In this document: positions 1-8,368 of the stretch, one piece after another
Position numbering within the stretch: position 1 is the first letter of the stretch
Layout of the letters: each line of letters begins with the position of its first letter
Assembly: GCF_011602485.2 (NCBI RefSeq)
Contig: NZ_CP050022.2
Coordinates: forward strand, 7,026,001 to 7,090,000
From: Bradyrhizobium sp. 1(2017)
GTDB lineage: Bacteria; Pseudomonadota; Alphaproteobacteria; Rhizobiales; Xanthobacteraceae
Length of the DNA stretch: 64,000 bases
Direction: 5' to 3'
The notes under the pieces: model-generated
Seen by the model: the letters and a program-made list of their open reading frames with translations, nothing else
What the model was told of the DNA's origin: nothing
The model's database searches: none
Program-made: the position numbers and the translations under genes

Positions 1-331
1 AGCCGGCATTGTTGACGAGACAGTCGAGGCGCTTCCAGCGCGAAAGGACCGTCTCGAACATCGCCGCGATGTCCTGCTCGCTGCCGACATCGGCCTTGAC
101 GATGATGTGATCGGCCTCGCCGTGTCCGCGGTCGGCGGACGCCGTCCGCGCGAGCGCGAGCGTCTCCTCGGCCCCTCCGGGACTACCGAAATAATTGATG
201 GCGACGGTCGCCCCTTCCTGGGCCAGCCGGATGGCGACGGCGCGGCCGATGCCCTGGGAGGCGCCGGTCACCAGCGCGTACTGGCCGGCGAGACGCGAGG
301 CAAAGGAGCTTGAGCGATCGGTGTGGGGCAT
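1..331 (-). CDS. SDR family NAD(P)-dependent oxidoreductase (C-terminus cut by window edge)
   Basis: This is the N-terminal 110 residues of a short-chain dehydrogenase/reductase. The frame begins at the ATG complementary to 329-331, preceded on the minus strand by a GGAG about eight bases upstream. A Rossmann dinucleotide-binding motif TGASQGIG lies at about residues 22-29 and the structural NNAG motif is just before the window edge. Both are standard for classical SDRs, which reduce or oxidise alcohols and ketones with NAD(P)H. The catalytic YxxxK is outside the window, so activity and substrate cannot be judged. The glucose-1-dehydrogenase-like subgroup is likely from the overall look only. 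It lies on the same strand as the downstream-numbered transporter, 73 bases from its stop, so the two may be co-transcribed. Confidence 0.85.
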   Translation of the reverse strand, partial: MPHTDRSSSFASRLAGQYALVTGASQGIGRAVAIRLAQEGATVAINYFGSPGGAEETLALARTASADRGHGEADHIIVKADVGSEQDIAAMFETVLSRWKRLDCLVNNAG

Positions 332-404
332 GAGTGATCTCCAGGGATGCCTGATCATCGGCGGAACCGGCGCTTTGTTCCATCCCTCGATGCATTGCTG
401 CGAT

Positions 405-1724
405 TCATTGGGCGTTGCGGGCGCGCGTCAGGGTTAGGATCTGGTACAGGATGATGGCGCCGAAGGTTGCTGTGCCGATCCCGCCGATCGTGAATGCACC
501 GAATTTGAGCGTGAGATCGCCGGCGCCTGCGGTGAGCGCCACCGCGACGGTGATCAGGTTCGCGGGATCTGCAAAGTCGACCTTGTTCTCGACCCAGATC
601 CGGCCGGCCATCGCCGCAATCAACCCGAACAGCACGATCGAGAGGCCGCCGATGACGGGCCCCGGGATCGACAGGATCAGCGCGCCGAATTTCGGCGAGA
701 AGCCGAGCAGGATCGACACAATGGCCGCGAAGGCGAACAACAAGGTGGAATAGACCTTCGTCGCCGCCATGACGCCGATGTTCTCGGCATAGGTCGTGAC
801 GCCGGTGCCGCCGCCGCATGCCGCCACGATGGTCGCGAGGCTGTCCGCGAACAGGGCGCGGCCGAGATAGCGATCGAGGCTCCGGCCCGTCATCGCGCCG
901 ACGGCCTTGATGTGACCGAGGTTCTCGGCGACGAGGATGACCGCGACGGGCGCAATCAGGAAGATTGCATCGGCCTGGAACGTCGGCGTGGTGAAGCTGG
1001 GCATCCCGAACCACGACGCCGCCGAGAGTTGCGCGAAATCGATCGGCTTGCCGAAGCCGAGGCCGTTCGCGAACAGCAAGTACAAGAGATATCCGCCGAT
1101 TGCGCCGACAATGATCGGCAGCCGGCGCCACAGACCCGGCGCGGCAACGGCAACCACGCCGATGATCAGAACGGTCGCGAGCCCGATCCAGGTGTCGAAA
1201 GTCCCGGCGCTCACCGCCTTGACCGCCACGGGTGCCAGGTTGAGGCCGATCGCGGCGACCACGGCGCCGGTGACGGCGGGCGGTAGCAGCCTTTCGACCC
1301 AGCCGACCCCCGACCACATCACGACCAGCGAAATCAGGCCGTAAAGCACGCCGGCTCCGACAATGCCGCCGAGCGCCACCGACAAGTTGGGATTCGGTCC
1401 CTGCCCCGCATAGCCGGTGGCGGCAATGACGACGGCGATGAATGCGAAGCTCGAGCCGAGATAGCTCGGCACGCGCCCCGCGACGATCACGAAAAAGATC
1501 AGCGTGCCGACGCCGGAGAACAGGACCGCAACATTGGGATCGAACCCCATCAGCAGCGGCGCGATGATCGTCGAGCCCGACATGGCGACGCAATGCTGGA
1601 GACCCGAGACGACGGTCTGGCCCCAGGGCAGCCGCTCCTCCGGCATGATCACGCCCGAGGTCTTGAGCTTCCAGCGTGGAAAATAGCCTCGCGTTTGCTC
1701 GTCGGAGCTTCTTGCAGTCCCCAT
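405..1724 (-). CDS. Uracil/xanthine permease family (NCS2/NAT) nucleobase transporter
   Basis: A 439-residue polytopic inner-membrane protein of the nucleobase:cation symporter-2 family, which imports uracil, xanthine or related bases with protons. The family's N-terminal QHxxAMSG-type motif is at about residues 43-49. The substrate-helix signature region around AENLGH and later [11 protein letters not shown] is clear. Length and hydrophobic pattern fit UraA-like carriers with 14 helices. The start ATG (complement of 1722-1724) has a GGGGGGA ribosome-binding site a few bases upstream. It is divergent from dctA across a 142-bp spacer. Uracil rather than xanthine is favoured by its resemblance to UraA, but the base specificity is an inference. 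Confidence 0.88.
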   Translation of the reverse strand: MGTARSSDEQTRGYFPRWKLKTSGVIMPEERLPWGQTVVSGLQHCVAMSGSTIIAPLLMGFDPNVAVLFSGVGTLIFFVIVAGRVPSYLGSSFAFIAVVIAATGYAGQGPNPNLSVALGGIVGAGVLYGLISLVVMWSGVGWVERLLPPAVTGAVVAAIGLNLAPVAVKAVSAGTFDTWIGLATVLIIGVVAVAAPGLWRRLPIIVGAIGGYLLYLLFANGLGFGKPIDFAQLSAASWFGMPSFTTPTFQADAIFLIAPVAVILVAENLGHIKAVGAMTGRSLDRYLGRALFADSLATIVAACGGGTGVTTYAENIGVMAATKVYSTLLFAFAAIVSILLGFSPKFGALILSIPGPVIGGLSIVLFGLIAAMAGRIWVENKVDFADPANLITVAVALTAGAGDLTLKFGAFTIGGIGTATFGAIILYQILTLTRARNAQ

Positions 1725-1777
1725 GTTCCCCCCAGTTGCGGTGCAGCCGATCGATGTTCGTGCGATCCGACAAAAAT

Positions 1778-1788
1778 GTGATTGTCAC
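1778..1788. promoter_or_regulatory. GTGA-N3-TCAC palindrome between the NCS2 transporter and dctA
   Basis: A perfect short dyad, GTGA TTG TCAC, sits in the 142-bp divergent spacer about 54 bases upstream of the permease start and 80 bases upstream of dctA. A second small dyad CAC-ATG-GTG follows at about 1804-1812. GTGA/TCAC half sites are typical of GntR-type and CRP-like regulators, but the spacing fits neither consensus exactly. I see no sigma-54 -24/-12 element here, although rhizobial dctA genes often have one. Confidence 0.25.
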
Positions 1789-1866
1789 TTCTGCGGCGGC
1801 CATCACATGGTGCAGGTCAAGCAGGAGCCAAATCCTGCAAGATCAATGCGTTCCGGGGCACACTCT

Positions 1867-3195
1867 ATGACACAAGTCGCGATCCAGCCAGCCGCCCTCC
1901 GCCGGCGCCAGCCCTGGTACAAGATCCTCTACATCCAGGTCCTGATCGCGATCGCGCTCGGCGTGCTCATCGGCCACCTCTATCCCGATCTCGGCAAGGC
2001 CCTGAAGCCGCTCGGCGATGGTTTCATCGCGTTGATCAAGATGATGATCGCGCCGGTGATCTTCTGCACCGTGGTGCACGGCATCTCCTCGATGGGCGAC
2101 CTCAAGCGCGTCGGCCGGGTCGGCCTGAAGTCGCTGATCTATTTCGAGACGGTCTCGACGGTCGCGCTCGCCATCGGACTTTTGGTCGGCGAGATCCTCC
2201 AGCCCGGGCACGGCTTCAACATCGACCCCGCCACGATCGATCCGAAATCGGTGGCGACCTATGTCACCAAGGCCCACGAGGAGGGCATCGTCGCCCATCT
2301 GATGGCAATCATCCCCGACAGCTATGTGGGCGCGATTGCGCGTGGCGACCTCCTGCAGGTGCTGCTGGTCTCGATCCTCTCCGGCTTCGCCATCGCCTTC
2401 CTCGGCAAGGCCGGCGAGCCCATCGCGGACGCCATCGACAAGGCCGCGAAGGTGTTCTTCGGCATCATCCGCATCATCGTCCGCGTCGCCCCGATCGGCG
2501 CGTTCGGCGCGATGGCGTTCACCGTCGGCGCCTACGGTCTCGGCTCGCTGCTCAACCTCGCCGCCCTGATCGGCACGTTCTACCTGACCAGCATGCTGTT
2601 CGTACTGATCGTGCTCGGTTCGATCGCCCGGGTCGCCGGCTTCTCGATCCTGCGCTTCATCGCCTACATCAAGGACGAGCTTTTGATCGTGCTCGGCACC
2701 TCATCCTCCGAGACGGTGCTGCCGCAGATGATCCAGAAGATGGAGCATCTCGGCGCCTCGCGCTCGGTGGTCGGCCTCGTCATTCCCACCGGCTACAGCT
2801 TCAACCTCGACGGCACCAACATCTACATGACGCTGGCGACGCTGTTCTTGGCGCAGGCGACCAACACCCATCTGACCATCTGGCAGGAGCTCGGCATTCT
2901 CGGCATCGCCATGATCACCTCGAAGGGCGCTTCGGGCGTCACCGGCGCGGGCTTCATCACGCTCGCCGCGACGCTCTCGATCGTGCCTGACATCCCGATC
3001 CAGTCGATTGCGATCCTCGTCGGCATCGACAAATTCATGAGCGAATGCCGTGCACTGACCAATCTGATCGGCAATGGTGTCGCCTGCGTCGTCATCAGCA
3101 TCTCCGAGGGCGAGCTCGATCGCGACGCGCTGCACGAGACCATGGCCCACCCGCTGGAGATGGGCGAAGCACTGGAACCCGGCGGTCGCGCATAG
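1867..3195 (+). CDS. dctA: C4-dicarboxylate:cation symporter DctA
   Basis: DctA imports succinate, fumarate and malate with protons or sodium across the inner membrane and is the main dicarboxylate carrier in rhizobia, essential in bacteroids. The 442-residue product fits the family length. The serine-rich re-entrant loop [10 protein letters not shown] lies near residues 279-288 and the [10 protein letters not shown] cation/substrate motif near 316-325. Both are hallmarks of the DAACS (glutamate/dicarboxylate) family. The ATG at 1867 is chosen because it gives the usual N-terminus just before the first helix. In-frame ATGs at 1807 and 1846 would add an unlikely leader. No dctB/dctD two-component genes lie in the window. 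A factor-independent terminator follows at 3298-3331. Confidence 0.95.
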   Translation: MTQVAIQPAALRRRQPWYKILYIQVLIAIALGVLIGHLYPDLGKALKPLGDGFIALIKMMIAPVIFCTVVHGISSMGDLKRVGRVGLKSLIYFETVSTVALAIGLLVGEILQPGHGFNIDPATIDPKSVATYVTKAHEEGIVAHLMAIIPDSYVGAIARGDLLQVLLVSILSGFAIAFLGKAGEPIADAIDKAAKVFFGIIRIIVRVAPIGAFGAMAFTVGAYGLGSLLNLAALIGTFYLTSMLFVLIVLGSIARVAGFSILRFIAYIKDELLIVLGTSSSETVLPQMIQKMEHLGASRSVVGLVIPTGYSFNLDGTNIYMTLATLFLAQATNTHLTIWQELGILGIAMITSKGASGVTGAGFITLAATLSIVPDIPIQSIAILVGIDKFMSECRALTNLIGNGVACVVISISEGELDRDALHETMAHPLEMGEALEPGGRA

Positions 3196-3297
3196 CTTCG
3201 CGCCAGCGCCGACGCGGTAGTTTCCCGGAGTAGAAAATTGGCGCGGCACGCGTCACAACAATCGAGTTGGGATCACGGATTGATACTCATTTTTTCC

Positions 3298-3331
3298 GCC
3301 CGACGCGCTGGGGGCAGGGCGTCGGGCTTTT
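3298..3331 (+). terminator. Rho-independent terminator after dctA
   Basis: A nine-base-pair perfect stem GCCCGACGC/GCGTCGGGC (3298-3306 with 3319-3327) with a 12-base loop is followed by TTTTG. It lies 103 bases past the dctA stop and ends transcription before the convergent ABC-F gene. Confidence 0.8.
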
Positions 3332-3366
3332 GAAAATCTCCGCCATATTCAGGCCGCGCGGTGGGA

Positions 3367-4980
3367 TCACATGATCCCGCCGTTGGCGCGCGTCGTTCTG
3401 GCAGCGAGATCGAGCCGTCGCGTGATTCCGATCGCCTGCAGGAACGCCTCGTCGTGGCTGACGACGAGCAGCGCGCCGTCATAGGCTCTCAAGCCAGCCT
3501 CGACGGCTTCGATGGACTCGATGTCGAGGTGATTGGTCGGCTCATCCAGGATCAGCAGAGAGGGCGGCCTCGTTCCGCCCAGCACGCAGGCAAGCCCCGC
3601 ACGGAACATTTGCCCGCCGCTCAGGCTGCCGACGACCTGCAGGGCTGCATCGGCGCGAAACATGAACCGGGCCAGCGCGGCATGGCACGCATTGGCGCCC
3701 GCCTCCGCATTGAGGCGGCCGAAGTTCTCCAGGATGGAGCGCGTCGGATCGAGCAGGCTGACCTTCTGGTCGAACAGCGCGAAATCGGGCCTGACCCGCA
3801 CCGTACCCGCGACGGGGCGCAACTCGCCGGCAATGAGCCTCAGCAGCGTCGTCTTGCCCGAGCCGTTGGGCCCGACCAGCGCGACACGCTCCGGCCCGAC
3901 CATTGTGAACGACAGATCACGCAAGACCGGCTGCTCCGGGCGATAGCCAGCGCTGACGCCGTCGAGCCAAAGCACCTCCCTGCCGGCCGGCAGGCCAGTC
4001 ACGGGCAGTTTCACCGAAAGCGGCTGAAGAACCTCGATGCGGCGGCGTGCCGTGTCGACGGCGTCGAGCGCGTCCGCACGCCGCCGCTCGGAAACTTGCG
4101 CATTCTTGCCGCCGGTATCCTCGCTGCGGTCCTTGCGCGCGCCGGCAAGGATACGCGGCATGTCGCCCTTCGCCCGTTTCTTTTTTCCGCCGCTGTCCTT
4201 GCGCTCTTTCCGCTCGGCGGCGTCCTGGGCCTTGCCATCGATCTCGGACAGGCGCCGCTCGGCATGCGCGAGAGAGTGCCTGACGGCCGCGAGCTCGACG
4301 GTTTTTTGCTCGCGATAACGGCTCCAATTACCGCCGTATCGTGTTGCGCCCAGCGACGTCAGCTCGACGATCGCATCCATCGTCTCGAGCAAATTCCGGT
4401 CGTGGCTGACGACGATCGCGCCGCTGCGCCAGCCGGCGAGGAGATCGGTCACTGCCTCGCGTCCGTCCCGGTCGAGATTGTTGGTGGGCTCGTCGAGCAG
4501 CAGAAAGTCGGGCTCGGCAAAGACCAAAGCGGCAAGGCGAACGCGCGTGATCTGGCCGCCCGATAGTTGCGAGAGCTGCGTATCGGGAGAAGGATCGAAG
4601 CCGAGGCCCGCCAGGGCGGCCTGAAGCCGCGCTTCGAGCGTCCAGTCGATCGTGGCGATGTCGTCGGCCGAGGCGTCGCCCCGCTCCGCACGGCGCATCA
4701 GCTCCAGCGCCGGCCGCACGCGGAACAGATCGGCCACCGTGCCATCAGCTGGCGGTTGAACGTCCTGGCGCAGCAGGCCGATGGTCCCGTTGATCAGAAC
4801 ACGACCGGACTGGGGAACATGCTCGCCCAACATCGACGCTAGCAGCGTCGTCTTGCCGACGCCGTTACGGCCGACGAGACCGGTGCGCTCGGCCGCGAAT
4901 GTCAGATCGATGCTGGAAAGAACAGACCGGCCGTCAAGCGTGGACAGCGAGAGGTTCGACAGGATGATTGAAGCAGGCAT
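3367..4980 (-). CDS. ABC-F family ATPase (ribosome-associated type)
   Basis: A soluble protein of 537 residues with two tandem ABC ATPase domains and no membrane segments, the architecture of ABC-F factors that act on the ribosome (translation rescue or antibiotic protection). The first Walker A, GRNGVGKTT, is at 37-45, with LSGGQ at 139-143 followed by LLLDEPTNNLD. The second Walker A, GPNGSGKTT, is near residue 365, with a second LSGGQ and LDEPTNHLD near the C-terminus. The two domains are joined by a Lys/Arg-rich charged linker, as in the family's P-site tRNA interaction motif. The ATG at 4978-4980 is preferred over an in-frame TTG six codons upstream. It stands alone between dctA and ridA. 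Subfamily and any resistance role cannot be assigned. Confidence 0.9.
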   Translation of the reverse strand: MPASIILSNLSLSTLDGRSVLSSIDLTFAAERTGLVGRNGVGKTTLLASMLGEHVPQSGRVLINGTIGLLRQDVQPPADGTVADLFRVRPALELMRRAERGDASADDIATIDWTLEARLQAALAGLGFDPSPDTQLSQLSGGQITRVRLAALVFAEPDFLLLDEPTNNLDRDGREAVTDLLAGWRSGAIVVSHDRNLLETMDAIVELTSLGATRYGGNWSRYREQKTVELAAVRHSLAHAERRLSEIDGKAQDAAERKERKDSGGKKKRAKGDMPRILAGARKDRSEDTGGKNAQVSERRRADALDAVDTARRRIEVLQPLSVKLPVTGLPAGREVLWLDGVSAGYRPEQPVLRDLSFTMVGPERVALVGPNGSGKTTLLRLIAGELRPVAGTVRVRPDFALFDQKVSLLDPTRSILENFGRLNAEAGANACHAALARFMFRADAALQVVGSLSGGQMFRAGLACVLGGTRPPSLLILDEPTNHLDIESIEAVEAGLRAYDGALLVVSHDEAFLQAIGITRRLDLAARTTRANGGIM

Positions 4981-5148
4981 GGAATTCCCCGTGAGCAAGG
5001 CGGATGGGCGTTGCGGTCGGGGTGAAATCCATGGCGGCGAAGTTCCTGATTGAGAGCCCCCTAACTAGTCCCGCGGAAGCGCAAGATCAAGCCGCAGTCG
5101 AAGGGACGACAGCACGAGAAACGCGCTGAGGTCCCTATCGCTCTGCGA

Positions 5149-5496
5149 TCAGCCCTTGAGCGCGGTGACCACCACCTCGATCAGCGCGCTGCCGCCGAGA
5201 TCGGCGACGCCGACAGTGGCGCGGGTCGGCAGATTGTCGCCGAAGAACTCGGTCCAGGCCGCGTCCATCTCCTTCTTCTTGGAGAGGTCCGTGACGAAGA
5301 TCGAGGCGCTGACGACGCGGCTCTTGTCGGTTCCGGCTTCCTTCAGATAGCCGGCGATCTTGCCGAGGATGTTGCGGGTCTGGTCGCCCATCGAGACCGA
5401 AGTGTCGTCGGCGATGGTGCCGCCGAGGAAGACGAACCCATTGGCCTCGACGGCGCGGTGCATGATGGGCGTGCGGATGCTGCGGGTGATGCTCAT
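5149..5496 (-). CDS. RidA family protein (enamine/imine deaminase)
   Basis: A 115-residue single-domain member of the YjgF/YER057c/UK114 (Rid) family. Archetypal RidA hydrolyses reactive enamine/imine intermediates released by PLP enzymes and amino-acid-oxidising flavoenzymes, giving the keto acid and ammonia. The Arg corresponding to the substrate-binding Arg105 of E. coli RidA is present in PTRATVGV, and the conserved Glu is in LIEVVVTA. It begins an unbroken minus-strand run: the next gene upstream, a DadA-like flavoprotein, is only 15 bases away. That context suggests it removes the imine product of the neighbouring oxidases. Not every Rid subgroup is a deaminase, so the exact activity is inferred. 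Confidence 0.88.
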   Translation of the reverse strand: MSITRSIRTPIMHRAVEANGFVFLGGTIADDTSVSMGDQTRNILGKIAGYLKEAGTDKSRVVSASIFVTDLSKKKEMDAAWTEFFGDNLPTRATVGVADLGGSALIEVVVTALKG

Positions 5497-5511
5497 GATG
5501 TCCTCTTGTTG

Positions 5512-6633
5512 TCAGAGCGTGGAAGGATGGAAGCGCTCGATGCCGAGATCGCCGACGCGAGTCTGGGTGCCACCGTTGACGATCAGCTCCGCCATCACGG
5601 CGCCGGCGCCGGGGCCGAGTTGGAAACCGTGCAGCGAGAAGCCGAACTGGTGATAGAGACCCCTATGACGGCTGCTCGGCCCGAACACGGGAATGTCGTC
5701 CTTCATCTTCGCCTCGATGCCGGCCCAGGCCCGCACGATGGTGGCGCTACGCATCACCGGAAACAGCTCGAACACGGTCTGCGCACTGGTCGCAAGGCTC
5801 TTCCAGTCGAGCACCGTCTCGTTGCGGTCCTGATAGGGCGTTGCCAGATGGCCGCCGCCGATCAGCACGGTGCCATTGGAGAATTGCTTGAAGGACAATT
5901 TCCGCCCGCGCAGGATCACGACGGGATCGATGAAGTGCGGCACGCGCGAGGTGATCATCAGCATCGGCGCGACCGTCTCGACCGGAACCGGCTCGCCGAG
6001 CGCAGCCGCGATCTTCCCGGCCCACGCGCCGGCTGCATTGACGAGCACGGGCGCGGCATAGGTGTCAGGGCCGACGTCGACATGCCAGAGGCCGTCGCTG
6101 TGGCGGATGTTGCCGGCCGCGACGCCCTCGCGCACGGTCGCATCGAGCTGCTCGGCCTTGCGACGAAACGCCGTTGTCGTCTGCGCCGGATTGGCCGCGC
6201 CGTCGCGGCGCGAGACCACGCCGCCGGGACAGGTCTCGGCGACCGCCGGGACGAGCCGACGCAATTCAGCCGTGTCGATCAGCTCTTCATGGGTGAAACC
6301 AAGCGCGTTGAGCTCGGCGACGCGCGCCCGGCAGACGGCCAGCTCCTCTTCGTTCTCCGCGACCAGCACCTGGCCGTAGCTCTCGAAGCTGCAATCGTCG
6401 TCGAGCAGATCCGAGATCTTCTCCCAGATTCCCATCGAGCGGATCGACAGCGGAATCTCGGGAATGTGCCGCGCGAGCTGGCGCACGCCGCCGGCATTGA
6501 CGCCGGAAGCGTGGCGGCCGGCATAGTCCTTCTCGATCAGCACCGGCTTCATCCCGGCCAAGCACAGATGGAGCGCGGTGGAGCATCCGTGGATGCCGCC
6601 GCCGACGACGATCGCATCCACGTTCTCGGTCAT
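5512..6633 (-). CDS. DadA-like FAD-dependent oxidoreductase (beta-type subunit, copy 1)
   Basis: A 373-residue protein of the glycine/D-amino-acid oxidase (DAO) fold. The FAD Rossmann motif VVGGGIHG is at residues 9-16. A conserved RAWAGIEA motif in the C-terminal half, together with the PVFGPS segment, resembles sarcosine-oxidase-beta and D-hydroxyproline dehydrogenase beta subunits. The ATG at 6631-6633 overlaps the upstream stop by four bases (ATGA), so translation is probably coupled to the alpha-type subunit. With that subunit and the small [2Fe-2S] protein it gives the alpha-beta-gamma set known for opine oxidase, HcnABC and LhpBEF-type dehydrogenases. The amine substrate is not evident from sequence. 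Confidence 0.85.
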   Translation of the reverse strand: MTENVDAIVVGGGIHGCSTALHLCLAGMKPVLIEKDYAGRHASGVNAGGVRQLARHIPEIPLSIRSMGIWEKISDLLDDDCSFESYGQVLVAENEEELAVCRARVAELNALGFTHEELIDTAELRRLVPAVAETCPGGVVSRRDGAANPAQTTTAFRRKAEQLDATVREGVAAGNIRHSDGLWHVDVGPDTYAAPVLVNAAGAWAGKIAAALGEPVPVETVAPMLMITSRVPHFIDPVVILRGRKLSFKQFSNGTVLIGGGHLATPYQDRNETVLDWKSLATSAQTVFELFPVMRSATIVRAWAGIEAKMKDDIPVFGPSSRHRGLYHQFGFSLHGFQLGPGAGAVMAELIVNGGTQTRVGDLGIERFHPSTL

Positions 6634-8048
6634 CCGCGCACCACCGCCTTGACGTCGGCCTCGCTCTTGGGAACGGCGGCGAGCTCGGCGAGCGTGATCG
6701 GCTTCACAGGCGCGCGCAGCCGGTAATAGCCGATCTCCTGCGGCGTCTTTCCCCGCGCCTGCGCCATCAGCTCGGTGACGGTGAGTCCGCAGAGCCGGCC
6801 CTGGCACGGACCCATGCCGGTACGGCGATAGGCCTTGAGCTGGTTCGGCCCCGTCGCGCCGATCGCGACCGCATCGAGAATATCCTTTGCCGTCACCTCC
6901 TCGCAGCGACAGACGATCGTATCGCCCGAGGGAACGCGGAACTGCGGCGACGGGCGGAACAGCGTATCGAGGAAGACACGGCCGCGCTCGGCCCTCGCAA
7001 GGTCAGCGCGCAACGTCGCCATCGTGGGCACCTTCGCCGCAGCCGCCGGCGCCAGCGCCTCCACTGCCGCGCGTGCAGCGATCCGGCCGCGGACCACGGC
7101 CGCATTGGCACCGCCGATGCCAGCACCATCGCCGGCGATCGCGATGCCGGCGACCGACGAACCGCCGCTCGCGTCCAGCACCGGCGACCAACACAATTGC
7201 AGATCATCCCAGCGGTGCTCGACGCCGGCCGCCATCGCCAGATTGACGTTGGGGACGACGCCTTGATGCAGCAGCAACAGGTCGGCAGGAATGGTCTCGC
7301 GCTTGCCGCCGGCGACGTAGCTCACGCTCGCAAGCTGACCGTCGCCGGATGCGGCGAGCTCCGTCACGCCGGAGACGAGTTGCACCTTCGCCTTCACCTC
7401 GCGCATCATCGACAGGCCCTTGGTGAAATAGGGCGAAGTCAGGAAGGCGAAGGCGTGCGGCAGCGCGGCGAAATAATTGCCGCGCTCGGTGGTGTCGAGG
7501 ATGCGGTCGATGCGACCGCCGAGACGCAAAATCTGTGCGGCAAGCAGCCAGAGCAGCGGCCCCTGCCCCGCGATCACGGTGCGGCCATCGGGCACGAGCG
7601 CCGACGATTTCAACATCGTCTGCGCCGCGCCGGCCGTCATCACGCCGGGCAGCGTCCAGCCCGGAATAGGAAACGGCCGCTCCAGCGCCCCGGTCGCGAG
7701 GATTACGCGCTGCGCCTTGACGAAGGCGGACGCGCCGCCGATCGACACGGCAATCTCGAGATTGCGGTCAAGGCTCCAGACCGTGGCGCGGTGGATGACT
7801 TCCGCATTGCTGGCGCGCAGCGACTTCACTAGATCGGCGCCGACCCAATAATCCGCGCCGAGCTGGCTGCGCTCCGTGACCGGCGTGGACGAGATGGCGC
7901 GAAACACCTGGCCGCCGGGGCCGACATTCTCGTCGAGCAGCAGCGTCGAGAGATCTGCTTCGGCGGATGTCGCGGCAGCCGCGAGGCCGGCGGGACCGGC
8001 GCCGATCACCACGACGTCATAGGCGTCGCGCCTGGGAGCCACAATCAT
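6630..8048 (-). CDS. FAD/NAD(P)-binding oxidoreductase with BFD-like [2Fe-2S] domain (opine oxidase/HcnB-like alpha subunit)
   Basis: A 472-residue flavoprotein with a disulfide-reductase-like fold. The FAD motif GAGPAG is at residues 16-21, followed by LLLDE, and a second nucleotide-binding segment lies mid-protein. The C-terminal BFD-like iron-sulfur domain carries CRCEEV near residue 381 and GPCQGRLCG near 417, giving four Cys for a [2Fe-2S] cluster. This is the alpha-subunit architecture of opine oxidases (OoxA), hydrogen cyanide synthase HcnB and D-hydroxyproline dehydrogenase LhpE. The ATG at 8046-8048 overlaps the upstream ferredoxin-like gene by four bases, and its own stop overlaps the next start, so the three genes look translationally coupled. 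Confidence 0.87.
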   Translation of the reverse strand: MIVAPRRDAYDVVVIGAGPAGLAAAATSAEADLSTLLLDENVGPGGQVFRAISSTPVTERSQLGADYWVGADLVKSLRASNAEVIHRATVWSLDRNLEIAVSIGGASAFVKAQRVILATGALERPFPIPGWTLPGVMTAGAAQTMLKSSALVPDGRTVIAGQGPLLWLLAAQILRLGGRIDRILDTTERGNYFAALPHAFAFLTSPYFTKGLSMMREVKAKVQLVSGVTELAASGDGQLASVSYVAGGKRETIPADLLLLHQGVVPNVNLAMAAGVEHRWDDLQLCWSPVLDASGGSSVAGIAIAGDGAGIGGANAAVVRGRIAARAAVEALAPAAAAKVPTMATLRADLARAERGRVFLDTLFRPSPQFRVPSGDTIVCRCEEVTAKDILDAVAIGATGPNQLKAYRRTGMGPCQGRLCGLTVTELMAQARGKTPQEIGYYRLRAPVKPITLAELAAVPKSEADVKAVVRG

Positions 8049-8341
8049 CTTCCGATCTCCCGCTTGCCCTTCTGGATCTCGACCTGCATGCCCTCGGCGA
8101 CGGGCACGAGGCAACCCTGCCGGTTGCCGACACCGTCGATGGTGACGAGGCAGTCGAAGCACACGCCCATCATGCAATAGGGCAGACGCGGCGCACCGCT
8201 CACCGCGGTGGACCTGCGCACATCAAGGCTCGATGCCAACAGCGCCGCGGAGACCGTGTCGCCCTGCCGTGCCGCGACGGCAACGCCGTCGACGAAGATC
8301 TGCACCTGAGCACGCTTGTCCTGTTCGGATCGTCTAAACAT
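8045..8341 (-). CDS. Small (2Fe-2S)-binding protein (HcnA/OoxA gamma-like subunit)
   Basis: A 98-residue ferredoxin-type protein. The plant-type [2Fe-2S] ligand pattern is C56-x4-C61-x2-C64-x12-C77 (PYCMMGVC, FDC, RQGC). This matches the Fer2_4 domain that is fused to the alpha subunit in heterotetrameric sarcosine oxidase or encoded separately as HcnA, LhpF and similar gamma subunits. It would pass electrons from the flavin subunits to the respiratory chain. The gene lies between the second DadA-like gene (27 bases away) and the alpha-type subunit (four-base overlap). Confidence 0.87.
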   Translation of the reverse strand: MFRRSEQDKRAQVQIFVDGVAVAARQGDTVSAALLASSLDVRRSTAVSGAPRLPYCMMGVCFDCLVTIDGVGNRQGCLVPVAEGMQVEIQKGKREIGR

Positions 8342-8368
8342 GGATGCCTCTTGGCTCCTTCGATATCT

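Noticed and set aside
5512..8341. Hydrogen cyanide synthase (hcnABC)
   Set aside because: Subunit architecture is similar, but the linked importer, RidA, second flavoprotein and LysR regulator point to catabolism. The families cannot be told apart by eye, so I do not use the hcn name.
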